A DNA stretch of 64,000 nt from Channallabes apus (Eukaryota > Chordata > Actinopteri > Siluriformes > Clariidae): positions 11,978,852 through 12,042,851 of the forward strand of contig CM060126.1 in NCBI GenBank assembly GCA_030522415.1, read 5' to 3'. The position numbers and the translations under genes were made by a program. Below the pieces are notes generated by a model. It was not told where the DNA came from, searched no databases, and worked only from the letters and a program-made list of their open reading frames with translations. Of this stretch, positions 10,447 to 20,717 are shown piece by piece (the first letter of the stretch is position 1; the number at the start of each line of letters is the position of its first letter).

Positions 10447-11584
10447 AACATTTAGTACTAGAGGGGTGGTCAGCTGAGAGAATTTGCTCTTGCAAGATCT
10501 TCAAGGGACCACGCACTGTGTGCCCAAAAATTAACTCTGACGGACTGAAACTGAGGGAAGCTGGAGTTGTAGTGCGAATAGCAAACAGCAACAATGGGAC
10601 TTCTTCATCCCATTCTTTTTTTTGTTCAACACAAAACGTTCGGAGCATAGATTTGAGAGTCTGATGAAATCGTTCGAGAGCACCCTGGGACTGAGGGTGA
10701 TAGGCACTAGATACTTGATGTCTGATGTTTAATTTTCTCATCACTTTGGCAAAAACTTTAGACATGAAATTTGTTCCTTGATCAGACTGTATATATTTAG
10801 GCACTCCAAAAGTAGTGCAGAATTTGATAATCGTTTTTACAATTGCATGAGCTTTAAGTGAGCGGAGGGGTATTGCTTCAGGATATCTAGTCGAGGCACA
10901 CATTAGAGTTAACAAATACGAATTTCCAGATTTAGTTTTGGGTACGGGTCCAACGCAATCAACCAAAACTCGTTCGAATGGTTCACCAATTACTGGTATT
11001 GGCCTCAATGGGGCCGGAGGGATAACCTGATTGGGCTTGCCAGATAATTGACATGCATGACACGATTTACAAAATTTGGAAACGTCAGATTTCATCGAAG
11101 GCCAAAAGAAGTGTTTCAACAACCTATCATAAGTTTTTCGGATACCTACGTGACCAGAAAGTTCATGGTCGTGTGCGATGCTCAAAACTTGCTCTCGAAA
11201 AGGTTTTGGAATGACAACCTGAAACACAGTCCCCCAGTCATTGGTGACATGACGTGGAGACCACTTTCGCATGAGGACACCATCATCAAGGTAGTAGGCG
11301 ACTGAATGCTCTGGCAAAATGCTTGGCTCGACAGCAGCTGCAACACAGGAACACAGAGTTTGATCTGCACTTTGGGCCTCAATTAACACTGATTTCCCGA
11401 ACGGTAAATCAACACTAGGAAGTTCACACATTTTTACTTCAACTAATTCACCTTTATCAGCAGTCTCAACAGAATTATCAGCACACAAGAAGGTCTTCGA
11501 CAAATCTACGGTGTCTTTCAATTTTTGAGCTTGAGCTCGAGTCACCACATAATCACTAAATACACTAGGAAATTGTTCCTGCAA
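10433..11584 (-). pseudogene. Gmr1-like integrase: zinc-binding and catalytic core
   Basis: Integrase inserts the cDNA copy into the chromosome. The 383-codon frame starts in the spacer after protease. It then has the HHCC zinc motif (HDHELSGHVGIRKTYDR followed by CKSCHACQ) and a D,D35E-type core: Asp in VLVDCVGPV, Asp in IQSDQGTNF and Glu in SQGALERFHQT. Its last residues are in the wrong frame, and the C-terminal domain continues at 10446. The start given is only where the frame opens; the natural product would be part of a Gag-Pol chain, and a 1-nt shift near 11593 breaks it from protease. Confidence 0.88.
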
Positions 11585-11589
11585 AGAAT

Positions 11590-11880
11590 CATACTGTCAG
11601 GAACATCTGTAACCTCAGGTAAACAAAAAACCTTTTTACCTGCCAGATCGTTTCCCAGTATGAGCGCAACACCCTTAACAGGCAACTCAGACCGAACAGC
11701 CAACTTAACTTTGCCTGAAATAATCCCAGAACGCAAATAGACATTGTGTAATGGAACTTTAACCACAGAAAGATCAATGCCTTGCAATAATACGCTAGAA
11801 CCACAGGTTGACTGTTCTGAAAATGGAAGCACATTCTCCAAAATTATGGATTGAGAGGCGCCAGTATCACGAAGGATGCA
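11590..11880 (-). pseudogene. Gmr1-like aspartic protease domain
   Basis: Reading the minus strand from about 11880, the peptide passes through ICILRDTGASQS, the DTG-A/S active site of retroviral-type aspartic proteases, and then ALILGNDLAGKK, the second conserved flap and core region. About 60 residues farther the frame shifts and integrase follows. The upstream sequence (about 11960-11880) is open but joins unit U DNA, so gag and the zinc knuckle are lost. Confidence 0.75.
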
Positions 11881-11964
11881 AATTCTTTTTGTCTCGGAGT
11901 CTGGGTTATTAAGTGAAACAACACCATCAAAAATAAAGGGCTCAAAGACAGGTTCAGTAGTGGT

Positions 11965-13440
11965 ATTTAAATTAAAATTAAATTAAATAAATAAATTAAT
12001 AAAATAATAACGAACCGAGCGCGCGGATTAATACACCGAGATGTGTGTTTCTTACCCCCACACCTCGTGAAAACGGCGTGTTCAGACAAAGGCTCACCAG
12101 TTAGATGCCATTTCTGAACAAAATGAGTCGTGTATGTTAAAGCATTAAATGGTAAAAGAGCACTAGCAATAAACGTTTTTTTTTCTGAAGCCGAACTTTA
12201 TTAATGAGTTACGAGTAAAGAACCTGTACATATGTTCATACAGTATTGACAGCAGCTCTAATTTGTCTAAATCGCATTGCAGACAATAAAAATAAGTCGA
12301 GTCATCCTGTGACCCTGCATGCTTAATCTTTCCACACATGATACTTGCTTCTCACTTTTTCCTTAATCCCTCGCTGATCAATCTTGTATTTTTCTAACGG
12401 TGTCAGAAACTTTGTGTTAGTAGCACTGCTTGACATGCTTGATGCCTTCCTCTTTTGTAATTTGCTTTGGATAAAGGCAAACTTACAAAAGATGAAGAAA
12501 TGCCTAAATGTAGTTGTACGAATAAAAGATTATGTAATGATGCAATGTAAATATTTTCACAGAAACAAAGCGTAAAGATGAGACATGAATCTGAAGAGGA
12601 TCTCTTTGATGATTGCCTGGTAAAGCATTGTTTTCTTATTAATTATGCAATTTATTAATACCTTGAATATAGTGTTTGTTGTATTGGACAGAAGCATATA
12701 AATGCAAATGAATATATAAATCTGAGTAATTATTGAACGAATTTTCATGTTTGGACTAACCCTTTAAATACAAACTCAGCATTCATCATAGGATTTCCTG
12801 ACACTGGAAAGGTGCAGAGTAATCTATGGAGTGTAGCCATCTCATGCCATGTTTTACAATGTTTTAGTGATGCAAGATTATTGCTAAAGCAATTTAACCC
12901 AAGTTTAACAATCTGAAGTATATGAAGTGATGGTCATTTTTTATTATCAATTATTTTTATTTTTATTTTTTTCTCTGTGAAATGAAGTCAGCACAGGTTG
13001 AAGCAATTCAGATTTTTTTTTTTGTTTCTCAAAATAAATTATTTATTTTCTTGTACATTTTATGCAGGGGGACAGACGAAGTGATGCCAGTATGCACCTT
13101 CTTAAAATCCTTGTCGTCTGTGCTGTTGAAGGGGAAGAACCGGTTGGTGTATCCATAATCCTTGAAGGAGAGGAAATTTTGCAAGAATGTGGCAATTTTG
13201 TTTAAAACAAGTATTTCAGGCCCTGGTGCCGTGCAGTTTTTTCTATGGATGCAAAATTTAGCTGAATGCACTTTTATTAAAAAGACAACTTGGATCAAGA
13301 CTGTGAACGTCACAAATATTTGGTAATGTTGGTGAATAAACTGTTTAATTATATTTTAGTTGTGTGATTTATGAAAGATATAGATGAAATAATTACTTAA
13401 GTTTCTTTCCAAAACATAAATTAGCAATGTTTACATTATT
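11965..13440 (+). repeat. Unit U, old partial copy (middle part)
   Basis: It is colinear with 17580-17850 and then 18830-20280 of tandem copy 1 (AACGAACCGAGCGCGCGGAT, TGACAGCAGCTCTAATTTG, GGTGTCAGAAACTTTGTG, GATTGCCTGGTAAAGCATTG), with many substitutions and indels. The hAT-like insertion is absent: TCTAATTTGTCTAAATCGC at about 12259 is the clean empty site. It keeps 11 bp (around GATGCCAGTAT) that the large units have lost from the exon at 13068. The Gmr1-like element abuts its left edge. Confidence 0.75.
13068..13203 (+). pseudogene. Exon remnant of a multi-copy teleost gene family (SAMD3-like?)
   Basis: The acceptor-like TTTTATGCAG ends at 13067. The open frame that follows reads GDRRSDASMHLLKILVV, then PVGVSIILEGEEILQECGNF, then a stop. 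The pattern (LKILVV, an acidic turn, VGVxIILEG, EILQE) is one I associate with the C-terminal region of a large fish family often annotated as sterile alpha motif domain-containing protein 3-like. That identification is from memory and tentative. The copies at 19594 and 33765 have the same exon with an 11-bp deletion and a different end, so this is the most intact version. AATAAA lies downstream at about 13334. Confidence 0.45.
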
Positions 13441-13451
13441 ATACATTTTAA

Positions 13452-13540
13452 TGGTTAGTGATTGTTGCAGACATTTACACTATTTTTGAGAACTATTAAG
13501 TTCTCCTTCAACGTGTCATAGCCGATAACTGCCCCTTTGA
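13452..13540 (-). pseudogene. Fragment of the frame better preserved at 56640-56933
   Basis: The minus strand reads GAVIGYDTLKENL, then NSVNVCNNH and a stop, matching the C-terminus of the open frame at 56640-56933 almost exactly. Homology ends at the hairpin that follows (13531). The family is not recognised. Confidence 0.4.
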
Positions 13541-13647
13541 TCTGCTGGGTACGGCGGGGCGTCAACTGCTGATCAGTGTGTGTAAAGTACGCTACTTTAC
13601 ACTGATCAGCCGTCGACGCCCCGCCATACCCAGCACATCAAAGGGGC
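13531..13647. repeat. Long imperfect hairpin (arms of about 57 bp)
   Basis: Left arm 13531-13589 (GCCCCTTTGATCTGCTGGGT onward to GTAAAGTA) and right arm 13593-13647 (TACTTTACACTGATCAGC onward to CATCAAAGGGGC) are near-complementary with only a 3-base gap. One arm-like copy recurs singly at about 29440-29500 and 37545-37610 (CAGCAGTCGGCGCCCCGCTG), so the hairpin is a head-to-head junction of a repeated sequence. Confidence 0.8.
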
Positions 13648-13685
13648 ACACTCAAACTCTCCGTGCACACACATAAACTCTCCGT

Positions 13686-13688
<3 letters not shown>

Positions 13689-13717
<29 letters not shown>
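13689..13717. repeat. (CA)n microsatellite
   Basis: About 14 CA units following two copies of AAACTCTCCGTGCACACAC. Confidence 0.9.
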
Positions 13718-13719
<2 letters not shown>

Positions 13720-14861
13720 TTTATAGATAAAATGCAGATAAAGCATAATAAATAATGTCTATACAGTAAATAAAAAGAAAAGTATCAAATCCAACTATTA
13801 AAGTCTGATTTTATTGCTATCATTAACCATTTATGTTATATATTTATTTATTTTATATTATTTTATTTTACATTATGTTTTATATATTATATTTACACAA
13901 TGCTTGCTCTGAAGGACTTTATCTAAAAGCCAGACTGACCAAGTTTCTAATTCACTGCTGAAGTAGTTAAATATGCTTATTCTGTAGATACGTATATAGG
14001 TTACATTTTAAAAGTACAATCGCAAGTAAATTACAAACTGAATGTAATGTAAAATATGAATAAACCAGTATTAGACACAGATATACGATATGGTAGTATA
14101 TACAATGGAAAAGCTATTTACACGAGTGCTCAAATGTAAAGCAAACGCAATTATTAATTTATTGTGTATATTTAACTTCATTCAGCCATTTAAGTTATAT
14201 GAAGAATAATGTTCCTAACCCACTATTATTTTAATCTTAAATAAAGTTGGCCTAATACAATATTGTTTCCAATGCTGAAGCAAACATGATTTTGTTTTAG
14301 TCTATTCGCTGAATACAACGCGACCCACATCACCTCTTGGTGAAGATCCACAGAAACCGTTACTGTAATCCCCCTTCTCACCTACAGTATCCTTGGTGTG
14401 AAGTTATCAAACCGGTTTCGCTGATGGGGTAATTCTGCTTCAAGCACTTTCCGATGCTGTTGCTAGGAAATTCCACCCCACAGCCCACAACAACAAGCAA
14501 ATAAGAGACAAAATTAACGAACTTCTTAGAAAGAAAAGATTGAGTTTTCCTCTTTTCTAAAAAAAAAATAATTAATTAATACTCTTACTTTTGTAAAGAT
14601 TTTGAGTGACCATTTGCCATATACAGTACTGCCTGCTTTGTTATAAATTTAATAAAACTTTATTGCAACTAAATTGTGTGTGTGTGCCTTATTGAATATT
14701 TAATAATGCTTCCGGAACATTGTTGTCCATACGCTTTACAGTATGTACAGTATATTGATAACAGTGAAGCATAAAACACAAACCGAAAGGACAAATTAAG
14801 GAATGTACGAAACATTAACACCTTTACCGTGTTCAAATAAATACTGTAGAGTTACTGCATT
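13718..14861. other. AT-rich remnant sequence, no gene
   Basis: Mostly AT-rich and without meaningful frames. 14320-14440 (CCACAGAAACCGTTACTGTA to TATCAAACCGGTTTCGCTGA) is a diverged match to 29518-29600 and 37626-37700, so unit U related DNA extends here. GGACTTTATCTAAAAGCC at about 13915 resembles part of the conserved terminus at 54220 and 59060. Confidence 0.45.
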
Positions 14862-16289
14862 ATGTTTCAAGACACCGGGAACGCGCTCATCATCTCCGAG
14901 CACGACGTGAGGAGAGCCTTCAAGAGAGTGAACACCAGGAAAGCAGCAGGACCAGACGGCATCTCAGGTCGTATTCTCAGAGCCTGCGCAGACCAGCTAG
15001 CACCTGTGTTCACTGAGATATTCAACATCTCTTTATCTCAGTCGGTGATCCCCACATGCTTCAAAGAGTCCATTATTGTTCCTGTTCCAAAGAAACCACA
15101 TCCTGCTTCTCTCAATGACTATCGCCCTGTAGCTCTCACCTCAGTAGTGATGAAGTGCTTTGAATGCCTTATCAGAGACTTCATCATTTCTTCACTACCC
15201 GACACACTGGACCCACTACAGTTTGCATACCGTCAGAACCGCTCCACAGACGATGCAATCTCTCATCTCCTCCACACATCACTCACTCACCTGGACACTA
15301 GGAAAGGGAATTATGTTAAAATGCTCTTCATCGACTACAGCTCTGCTTTTAACACAATAATTCCTTCCACACTCACCACCAAGCTGGAGCACCTGGGACT
15401 GAGCTCATCTATATGTCAGTGGATCTCCAATTTTCTGACTGGCAGACCACAGGCAGTAAGGATGGGCGGACATGTCTCAGCTACACTCACTCTCAGCACT
15501 GGAGCCCCCCAGGGTTGTGTTCTGAGCCCCCTGCTGTACTCTTTGTACACCCACGACTGCGTGGCCACTACCAACTCCACCTCCATCATCAAGTTTGCTG
15601 ACGACACCGTCGTGGTCGGACTGATCACCAACAATGATGAGTCGGACTACCTAGAGGAGATTGGAAATCTGGAGAACTGGTGCCAGAGGAACAATCTCCT
15701 CCTGAACGTCAGTAAGACAAAGGAGCTGATAGTGGACTTTAGTACAAAGCAGGAGAGGAACTACCAGACCCCCGTCATCAACAGGAGCCCAGTGGAGAGA
15801 GTGGACAGCTTCAGATACCTCGGTGTTCACATCACGCAGGACCTATCATGGTCCTGTCACATCAACACCGTGGTGAAAAAAGCCCGGCAGCGTCTCTACC
15901 ACCTCAGACGCTTGAGAGACTTTAGACTGCCCTCCAAGGTGCTCAGGAACTTCTACTCCTGCACCATAGACAGCATCCTGACGGGAAACATCACGACCTG
16001 GTTCGGGAACAGCACCATGCAGGACAGACGAGCTCTACAGAGGGTGGTGCGATCAGCCGAACGCATCATCCGCACTGAGCTCCCTGACCTGCACTCCATC
16101 TACAGCAAGCGGTGCTGGACTAAGGCCAGGAAGATCATGAAGGACCTCAGTCACCCCAGTAATGGACTGTTCTCTTTGTTGCGGTCTGGGAAGAGATTCC
16201 GCTCCCTAAAGGCCAACACAGAGAGACTGAGGAGGAGCTTCTTCCCGCAGGCGATAAGGTCTCTCAATCACACCTCCACACAGGACTAA
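14862..16289 (+). pseudogene. L2 ORF2 fragment: reverse transcriptase
   Basis: 475 open codons. Motifs are [50 protein letters not shown] and the catalytic FADD at residues 245-248. The C-terminal [15 protein letters not shown] ends the frame. The upstream endonuclease domain is missing. It is closely related to copy 3 (20823-23507) but clearly a different subfamily, judging from residue differences and tail sequence. The initiator Met is just the first ATG after the truncation. Confidence 0.85.
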
Positions 16290-16660
16290 TAACATCTTTT
16301 AAGCTCACAACACTGACTGGACAATCATGGACACATTCATACTCATACATCTGGACAATTGCACATGTCACCTTTCATGCATATTTGCACAACCACTGAC
16401 ACTTTAATACCATATTTCTATATTTTTGCAATATTTTATTATGCCCTTATGCACAGTTAATTTTACAAATTTTACTAGTTAAAATTATTTCTTTAGTATT
16501 TCCTTTTCATTGATTATTTATTTTACGTACAAGATTTTATTTTCTAATTTTTTTTGTTTTTTTTTTAAGGTCACTGGCGGTCGTATAAAAGCATTTCACT
16601 GCATATTATACTGTGTATGATTGTGTATGTGACTAATAAAATTTGAATTTGAAGACATCC
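14862..16660 (+). mobile_element. L2-clade LINE, 5'-truncated (copy 2)
   Basis: It begins within the RT region and runs to the 3' tail AATAAAATTTGAATTTGAAG at about 16640-16657. The 3' UTR contains the TATAAAAGCATTTCACTGCA block, which is found again in reverse at 62092-62180 as a separate 3' fragment. Truncated at the 5' side near 14860, so non-autonomous. Confidence 0.85.
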
Positions 16661-17100
16661 TTAATTAAAAAAAATTCCCTAATTATATGTCCACAAATAC
16701 TTTGACAACATACACTTATCCACACAAACTCTCCGTGCACAAACACACAATCTCTAAAAAATGTATATTAATAACATACATATACAAATAAACAAAAATA
16801 TAAACGTCTATATTGAAGTCTACGGTGAACGCAGAGTCGGCTAAGCAGACGTGATGACGCACGCGCCCTCACCTCTGTTACAGCTGCCTACAGTATTTGG
16901 CCAAAAGAATTATAATAATTGAACAATATGCCTGGTCCTGGAAAGAGACATCAACAGTCCGGCGCTGAGAAACGAAAGAACCGAAAGAAAAAAAAGGCCT
17001 AAGATGAAGCCCGTGCATCAATTCCAGAAATAAATGAGTTGGCTATATTACTTAATGTAAATATTCTACTAAATCTAACCTGAAATTATAAACTTGATAT
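16661..17100. repeat. Mixed repeat fragments, shared with 51355-51470 and 58650-58770
   Basis: ACACAAACTCTCCGTGCAC and TTAATAACATACATATACAA recur at 58680-58760. ACGGTGAACGCAGAGTCGGC to CCTGGTCCTGGAAAGAGAC recurs at 51353-51470. These are pieces of an older element surrounding the second L2. Confidence 0.55.
16928..17002 (+). pseudogene. Possible hAT (ZMYM-like) transposase N-terminus
   Basis: ATG at 16928 opens a 24-codon frame MPGPGKRHQQSGAEKRKNRK followed by lysines and a stop. Fish hAT-type proteins related to ZMYM1 commonly begin with a K-x-SGA-x-KRK basic segment, so this may be the first few codons of such a gene. The shorter parallel at 51440-51470 keeps only MPGPGKR. Too short to be certain. 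Confidence 0.3.
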
Positions 17101-17265
17101 ACAGATGTCGCCATTAAAAACCTGCGTTTCAAGAAAAGGGATCCCGTGACTTGCCACGGCTTTGCGCGGCTGCGTGCGGGAAGCTGTGAACATGCCCTTC
17201 ATTACCTGTAGGGGGCAGTCGTGTTTCAGTCTGAAGTATTGTGTGTCTACTGAAGCCGAAAATGT

Positions 17266-17388
17266 GTGCTAATTAAACTGCGCATGCGTGTTTGGAGTCG
17301 CTGTGCCCGCGCTGTGTATCAGTCGGTTGGGAATCATCACGGAGGTTACAACACGGCGTGGCTGCAGCTGGAGTTTGTCGTGTTCGAG
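17266..17388 (+). promoter_or_regulatory. Exon-like segment with strong splice donor at the start of unit U
   Basis: A GC-richer block ends in GTGTTCGAG|GTAAGTTTAG, a near-consensus donor. The same exon-donor arrangement is conserved in all three plus-strand copies (donor after 7063, 17388 and 31701) although flanking DNA has drifted, which suggests a former promoter and first exon. An ATG at 17266 opens a 74-codon frame through the donor, but it is not shared by the copy at 6907. Confidence 0.45.
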
Positions 17389-17844
17389 GTAAGTTTAGCT
17401 TTCTTTTTTGGATGTGATTCTCGCTTTCATGACTCCCAATTAATGTTCATCTTAATCTCAGGACGTACAATTAGCAATTTCAGTTTTTAATAGTGTGGAG
17501 ATTCACAAAACACCGTTTTCGTGTAAAAACCTGAACCTACGGAGCCCCCATGGGTCCTGTGGTAAATAAATAAATAAATAAAATAATAACGAACCGAGCG
17601 CGCGGATTAATACACCGAGATGTGTGTTTCTTACCCCCACCCCGAGTGAAAACGGCATGTTCAGACAAAGGCTCGCCAGTTAGATGCCATTTCTGAACAA
17701 ACTGAGTCGTGTGTGTTAAAGCATTAAATGGTAAAAGAGCACTAGCAATAAACGTTTTTTTTTTCTGAAGCCGAACTTTATTAATGAGTTACGAGTAAAG
17801 AACCTGTACATATGTTCATACAGTATTGACAGCAGCTCTAATTT

Positions 17845-18823
17845 ACTGCGGTAAAGCCAGCCGCGGTTCAGAAAAACACGGTCAAGCCAGCCGCGATTGA
17901 TTTTAGTGCGCGCGCATATTACAGTGATTACGGTAGTTTCATGAACAACACAGAGAGAATGCCCCATATCTGAAACATGCTGCAGTAAAATAGTTTCATA
18001 TGTGGTGTGTATATAGTATGGGACGTCCTGAATAAGAACTGATCATTGTTTTTTTCTACTTATTAGAAATGGGGTCTTTATACCCCTTTAAAATGTAATA
18101 ATGCCCCATATCTGAAAAATGCTGCAGTAAAATAGTTTCACATGTGGTGTGTATATAGTATGGGACGTCCTGAATAAGAACTGATCATTGTTTTTTTCTA
18201 CTTTTTTTTTTTATCATATAATGTGTGTACATTATATGGGATAAAAATTGACCATGGCGTTTTATACTTACTAGAATTTATTTTTTCATAGGTCTCTGAA
18301 GTGAAATAAAGGCATTTTATTTAACTTTTTTTCCCCATTGTGAACATTTGTTTATTTGACCTCTCTTCCAAAGCAGACGTTAATCCTCATTATAGAAAAC
18401 ATTCATTGAAGAATAACTGCTACTTTTGAACAGTAAAACAAAATAAAAATCAATTCTGGTATTTAGAAAGACTAAATACATTATTTTGTCTGTTTTCTAC
18501 GAATTCTGCTGTAACTTATCTACATAAAACAATTATTTGAATGGTGAATATTTAAGAAAAATATTGTAACAGACAACCGTCAAAGTCACCAATAAATAAC
18601 ACGGATATTAAAGCAGAAATGCAAATAAATAAGCAAGTAAAAATTGACGAGCATGTTGTATTATCTCTCAGTCCTGGGCGTCTAAATGAAAAGCGCTCTG
18701 AAAGCGCGTTGTCTCTGTGTCAGTCCTGAAACTACCTTAATCACTGTAATATGTGCGCACACTAAAATCAATCGCGGCTGGCTTGACCGTGTTTTTCTGA
18801 ACCGCGGCTGGCTTTACCGCAGT
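17845..18823. mobile_element. hAT-like non-autonomous element, 8-bp target duplication
   Basis: Near-perfect terminal inverted repeats of about 100 bp begin ACTGCGGTAAAGCCAGCCGC. The element is flanked by TCTAATTT at 17837-17844 and 18824-18831. The old unit copies at 7520 and 12259 show single TCTAATTT, i.e. empty sites, proving an 8-bp duplication. Eight base pairs fits hAT; P and a few other superfamilies also give 8. Length 979 bp with no transposase frame. A 141-bp internal segment (ATGCCCCATATCTGAAA...) is present twice here but once in the sister copy at 32157. Confidence 0.85.
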
Positions 18824-19593
18824 TCTAATTTGTCTAAATCGCATTGCAGACAATAAAAATAAGTCGAGTCATCCTGTGACCCTGCATGCTTAATCTTTGC
18901 ACACATGATTCTTGCTTCTCACTTTTTCCTTAATCCCTCACTGTTCTATCTTGTATTTTCTAACGGTGTCAGAAACTTTGTGTTAGTAGCACTGCTTGAC
19001 ATGCTTGATGCCTTCCTCTTTTGTAATTTGCTTTGGATAAAGGCAAACTTACAAAAGATGAAGAAAATGCCTAAATGTAGTTGTACGAATAAAAGATTAT
19101 GTAATGATACAATGTAAATATTTTCACAGAAACAAAGTGTAAAGATGAGACGTGAATCTGAAGAGGATCTCTTTGATGATTGCCTGGTAAAGCATTGTTT
19201 TCTTATTAATTATACAATTTATTAATACCTTGAATATAGTGTTTGTTGTATTGGACAGAAGCATATAAATGCAAATGAATATATAAATATGAGTAATTAT
19301 TGAACGAATTTTCATGTTTGGACTAACCCTTTAAATACAAACTCAGCATTCATCATAGGATTTCCTGACACTGTAAAGCCATCTCATGCCATGTTTTACT
19401 GATGCAAGATTAGTGCTAAAGCAATTTAACCCAAGTTTAACAATATGAAGTATATGAAGTGATGGTCATTTTTTTATTATCATTTATTTTTATTATTATT
19501 TTTTTTTTCAATGAAGTCAGCACAGGTTGAAGCAATTCAGATTTTTTTTGTTTCTCAAAATAAATGATTTATTTTCTTGTAAATTTTATGCAG

Positions 19594-19774
19594 GGGGACA
19601 GACGAAGTGACACCTTCTTAAAATCCTTGTCGTCCGTGCTGTTGAAGGGGAAGAACCGGTTGGTGTATCCATAATCCTTGAAGGAGAGGCTATTTTCAGA
19701 AAGTTCTTCTAGAACTTGATGGGATTAAGCTATCACCAAAAGTGCAAGCTTTAAAGATGAAGTTATCATCTTAA
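19594..19774 (+). pseudogene. Terminal exon remnant of the SAMD3-like family
   Basis: After the acceptor TTTTATGCAG (ends 19593) the same exon as at 13068 follows, but 11 bp are lost, putting LLKILVV out of phase. About 100 bases later a third frame reads YFQKVLLELDGIKL, then SPKVQALKMKLSS and a stop. This closely resembles the extreme C-terminus of the family named at 13068 (FQKVLLELD, then SPKVQALK, is my recollection of the pattern). So two conserved blocks are fused by a deletion and frameshifted. No protein is expected. Confidence 0.5.
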
Positions 19775-20717
19775 AACATTTGATTTGGCTTGACTACAAG
19801 TGTTTACATGTTGTGTTTACATGTTCAGCTTAATATGTTTTCATGCATTAAGGTTTCAATGGCATACTTTTAAGTGCACTAGTCCAGAGTGCTGATTTGA
19901 AAGTTGCAACTTCACTGCTTCAGAGGGCTATTACGTTTTAACGTTTATTCTACAGTTTGTTTAAAGTATTTTCTGCTGCATTTTATTTCTAAATGAATGC
20001 TGTATTTTATTTATTTATTATTTTACACAATTCTGTTTAAAACAAGTATTTCAGGCCCTGGTGCCGTGCAGTTTTTTTCTATGGATGCAAAATTTAGCTG
20101 AATGCACTTTTATTAAAAAGACAACTTGGATCTAGACTGTGAATGTCACAAATATTTGGTAATGTTGGTGAATAAACTGTTTAATTATATTTTAGTTGTG
20201 TGATTTATGAAAGATATAGATGAAATAATTACTTAAGTTTCTTTCCAAAACATAAATTAGCAATGTTTACATTATTATAGGGAGTAATATAAATTGATAA
20301 AACCAAGTAAGGGAAAATCTCACAAAACAAAATGATAGTAATTTCATAAAATCAAGGTTCCTGCTGATACAACAATGCATTAACTTTAGATTTATTTAAA
20401 ATAATCAAGTAATTTGTGCATTAAGTATAATTATGTAACTTTTACTTGATTTATTTTATTGTTAATTTAATTAAGTAGATTTTACCTGACAATTACGGGT
20501 GAGTTTGTTTGTAGCATGCAGTAAAGTGTATGTGACAAAAAAATATATATTTGTAATATCGTGCAATCTCTGCTATCCGCTAGCAAACTTGAGCGATTCT
20601 TTTATTTTTTATATAATATAAAGTATGTTTACAGTATAAACTTTCTATGTACGGGTCCAATCAGAAAAATTTAACCAGAAAACAGCATATTACATTGATT
20701 ACATTGTCCTGAGGCTG

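Larger units (their letters stand above)
7723..11960 (-). mobile_element. Gmr1-like Ty3/Gypsy retrotransposon, 5'-deleted (PR-IN-RT-RH order)
   Basis: Read on the minus strand the order is protease (about 11880-11600), integrase (11584-10099), reverse transcriptase (10059-9043), RNase H (9009-8491), then a polypurine-like stretch and the 3' LTR (8459-7723). The domain sequences are Gypsy-type, yet integrase precedes RT as in Ty1/Copia. That order is the hallmark of the Gmr1 group described from deuterostomes. Gag, leader and 5' LTR are missing: the element stops near 11960 in an A/T-rich junction with unit U sequence. A gag of fitting type lies 49 kb away at 60788-61938. Frameshifts between the pol frames show that it is inactive. 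Confidence 0.85.

Noticed and set aside
12384..12575. Small frames repeated at 18905 and 33076 (LDMLDAFLFCNLLW)
   Set aside because: Part of the repeat unit; the frames change start and end among copies, and the sequence resembles a fish repeat tail (TTTGGATAAAGGC) rather than a gene.
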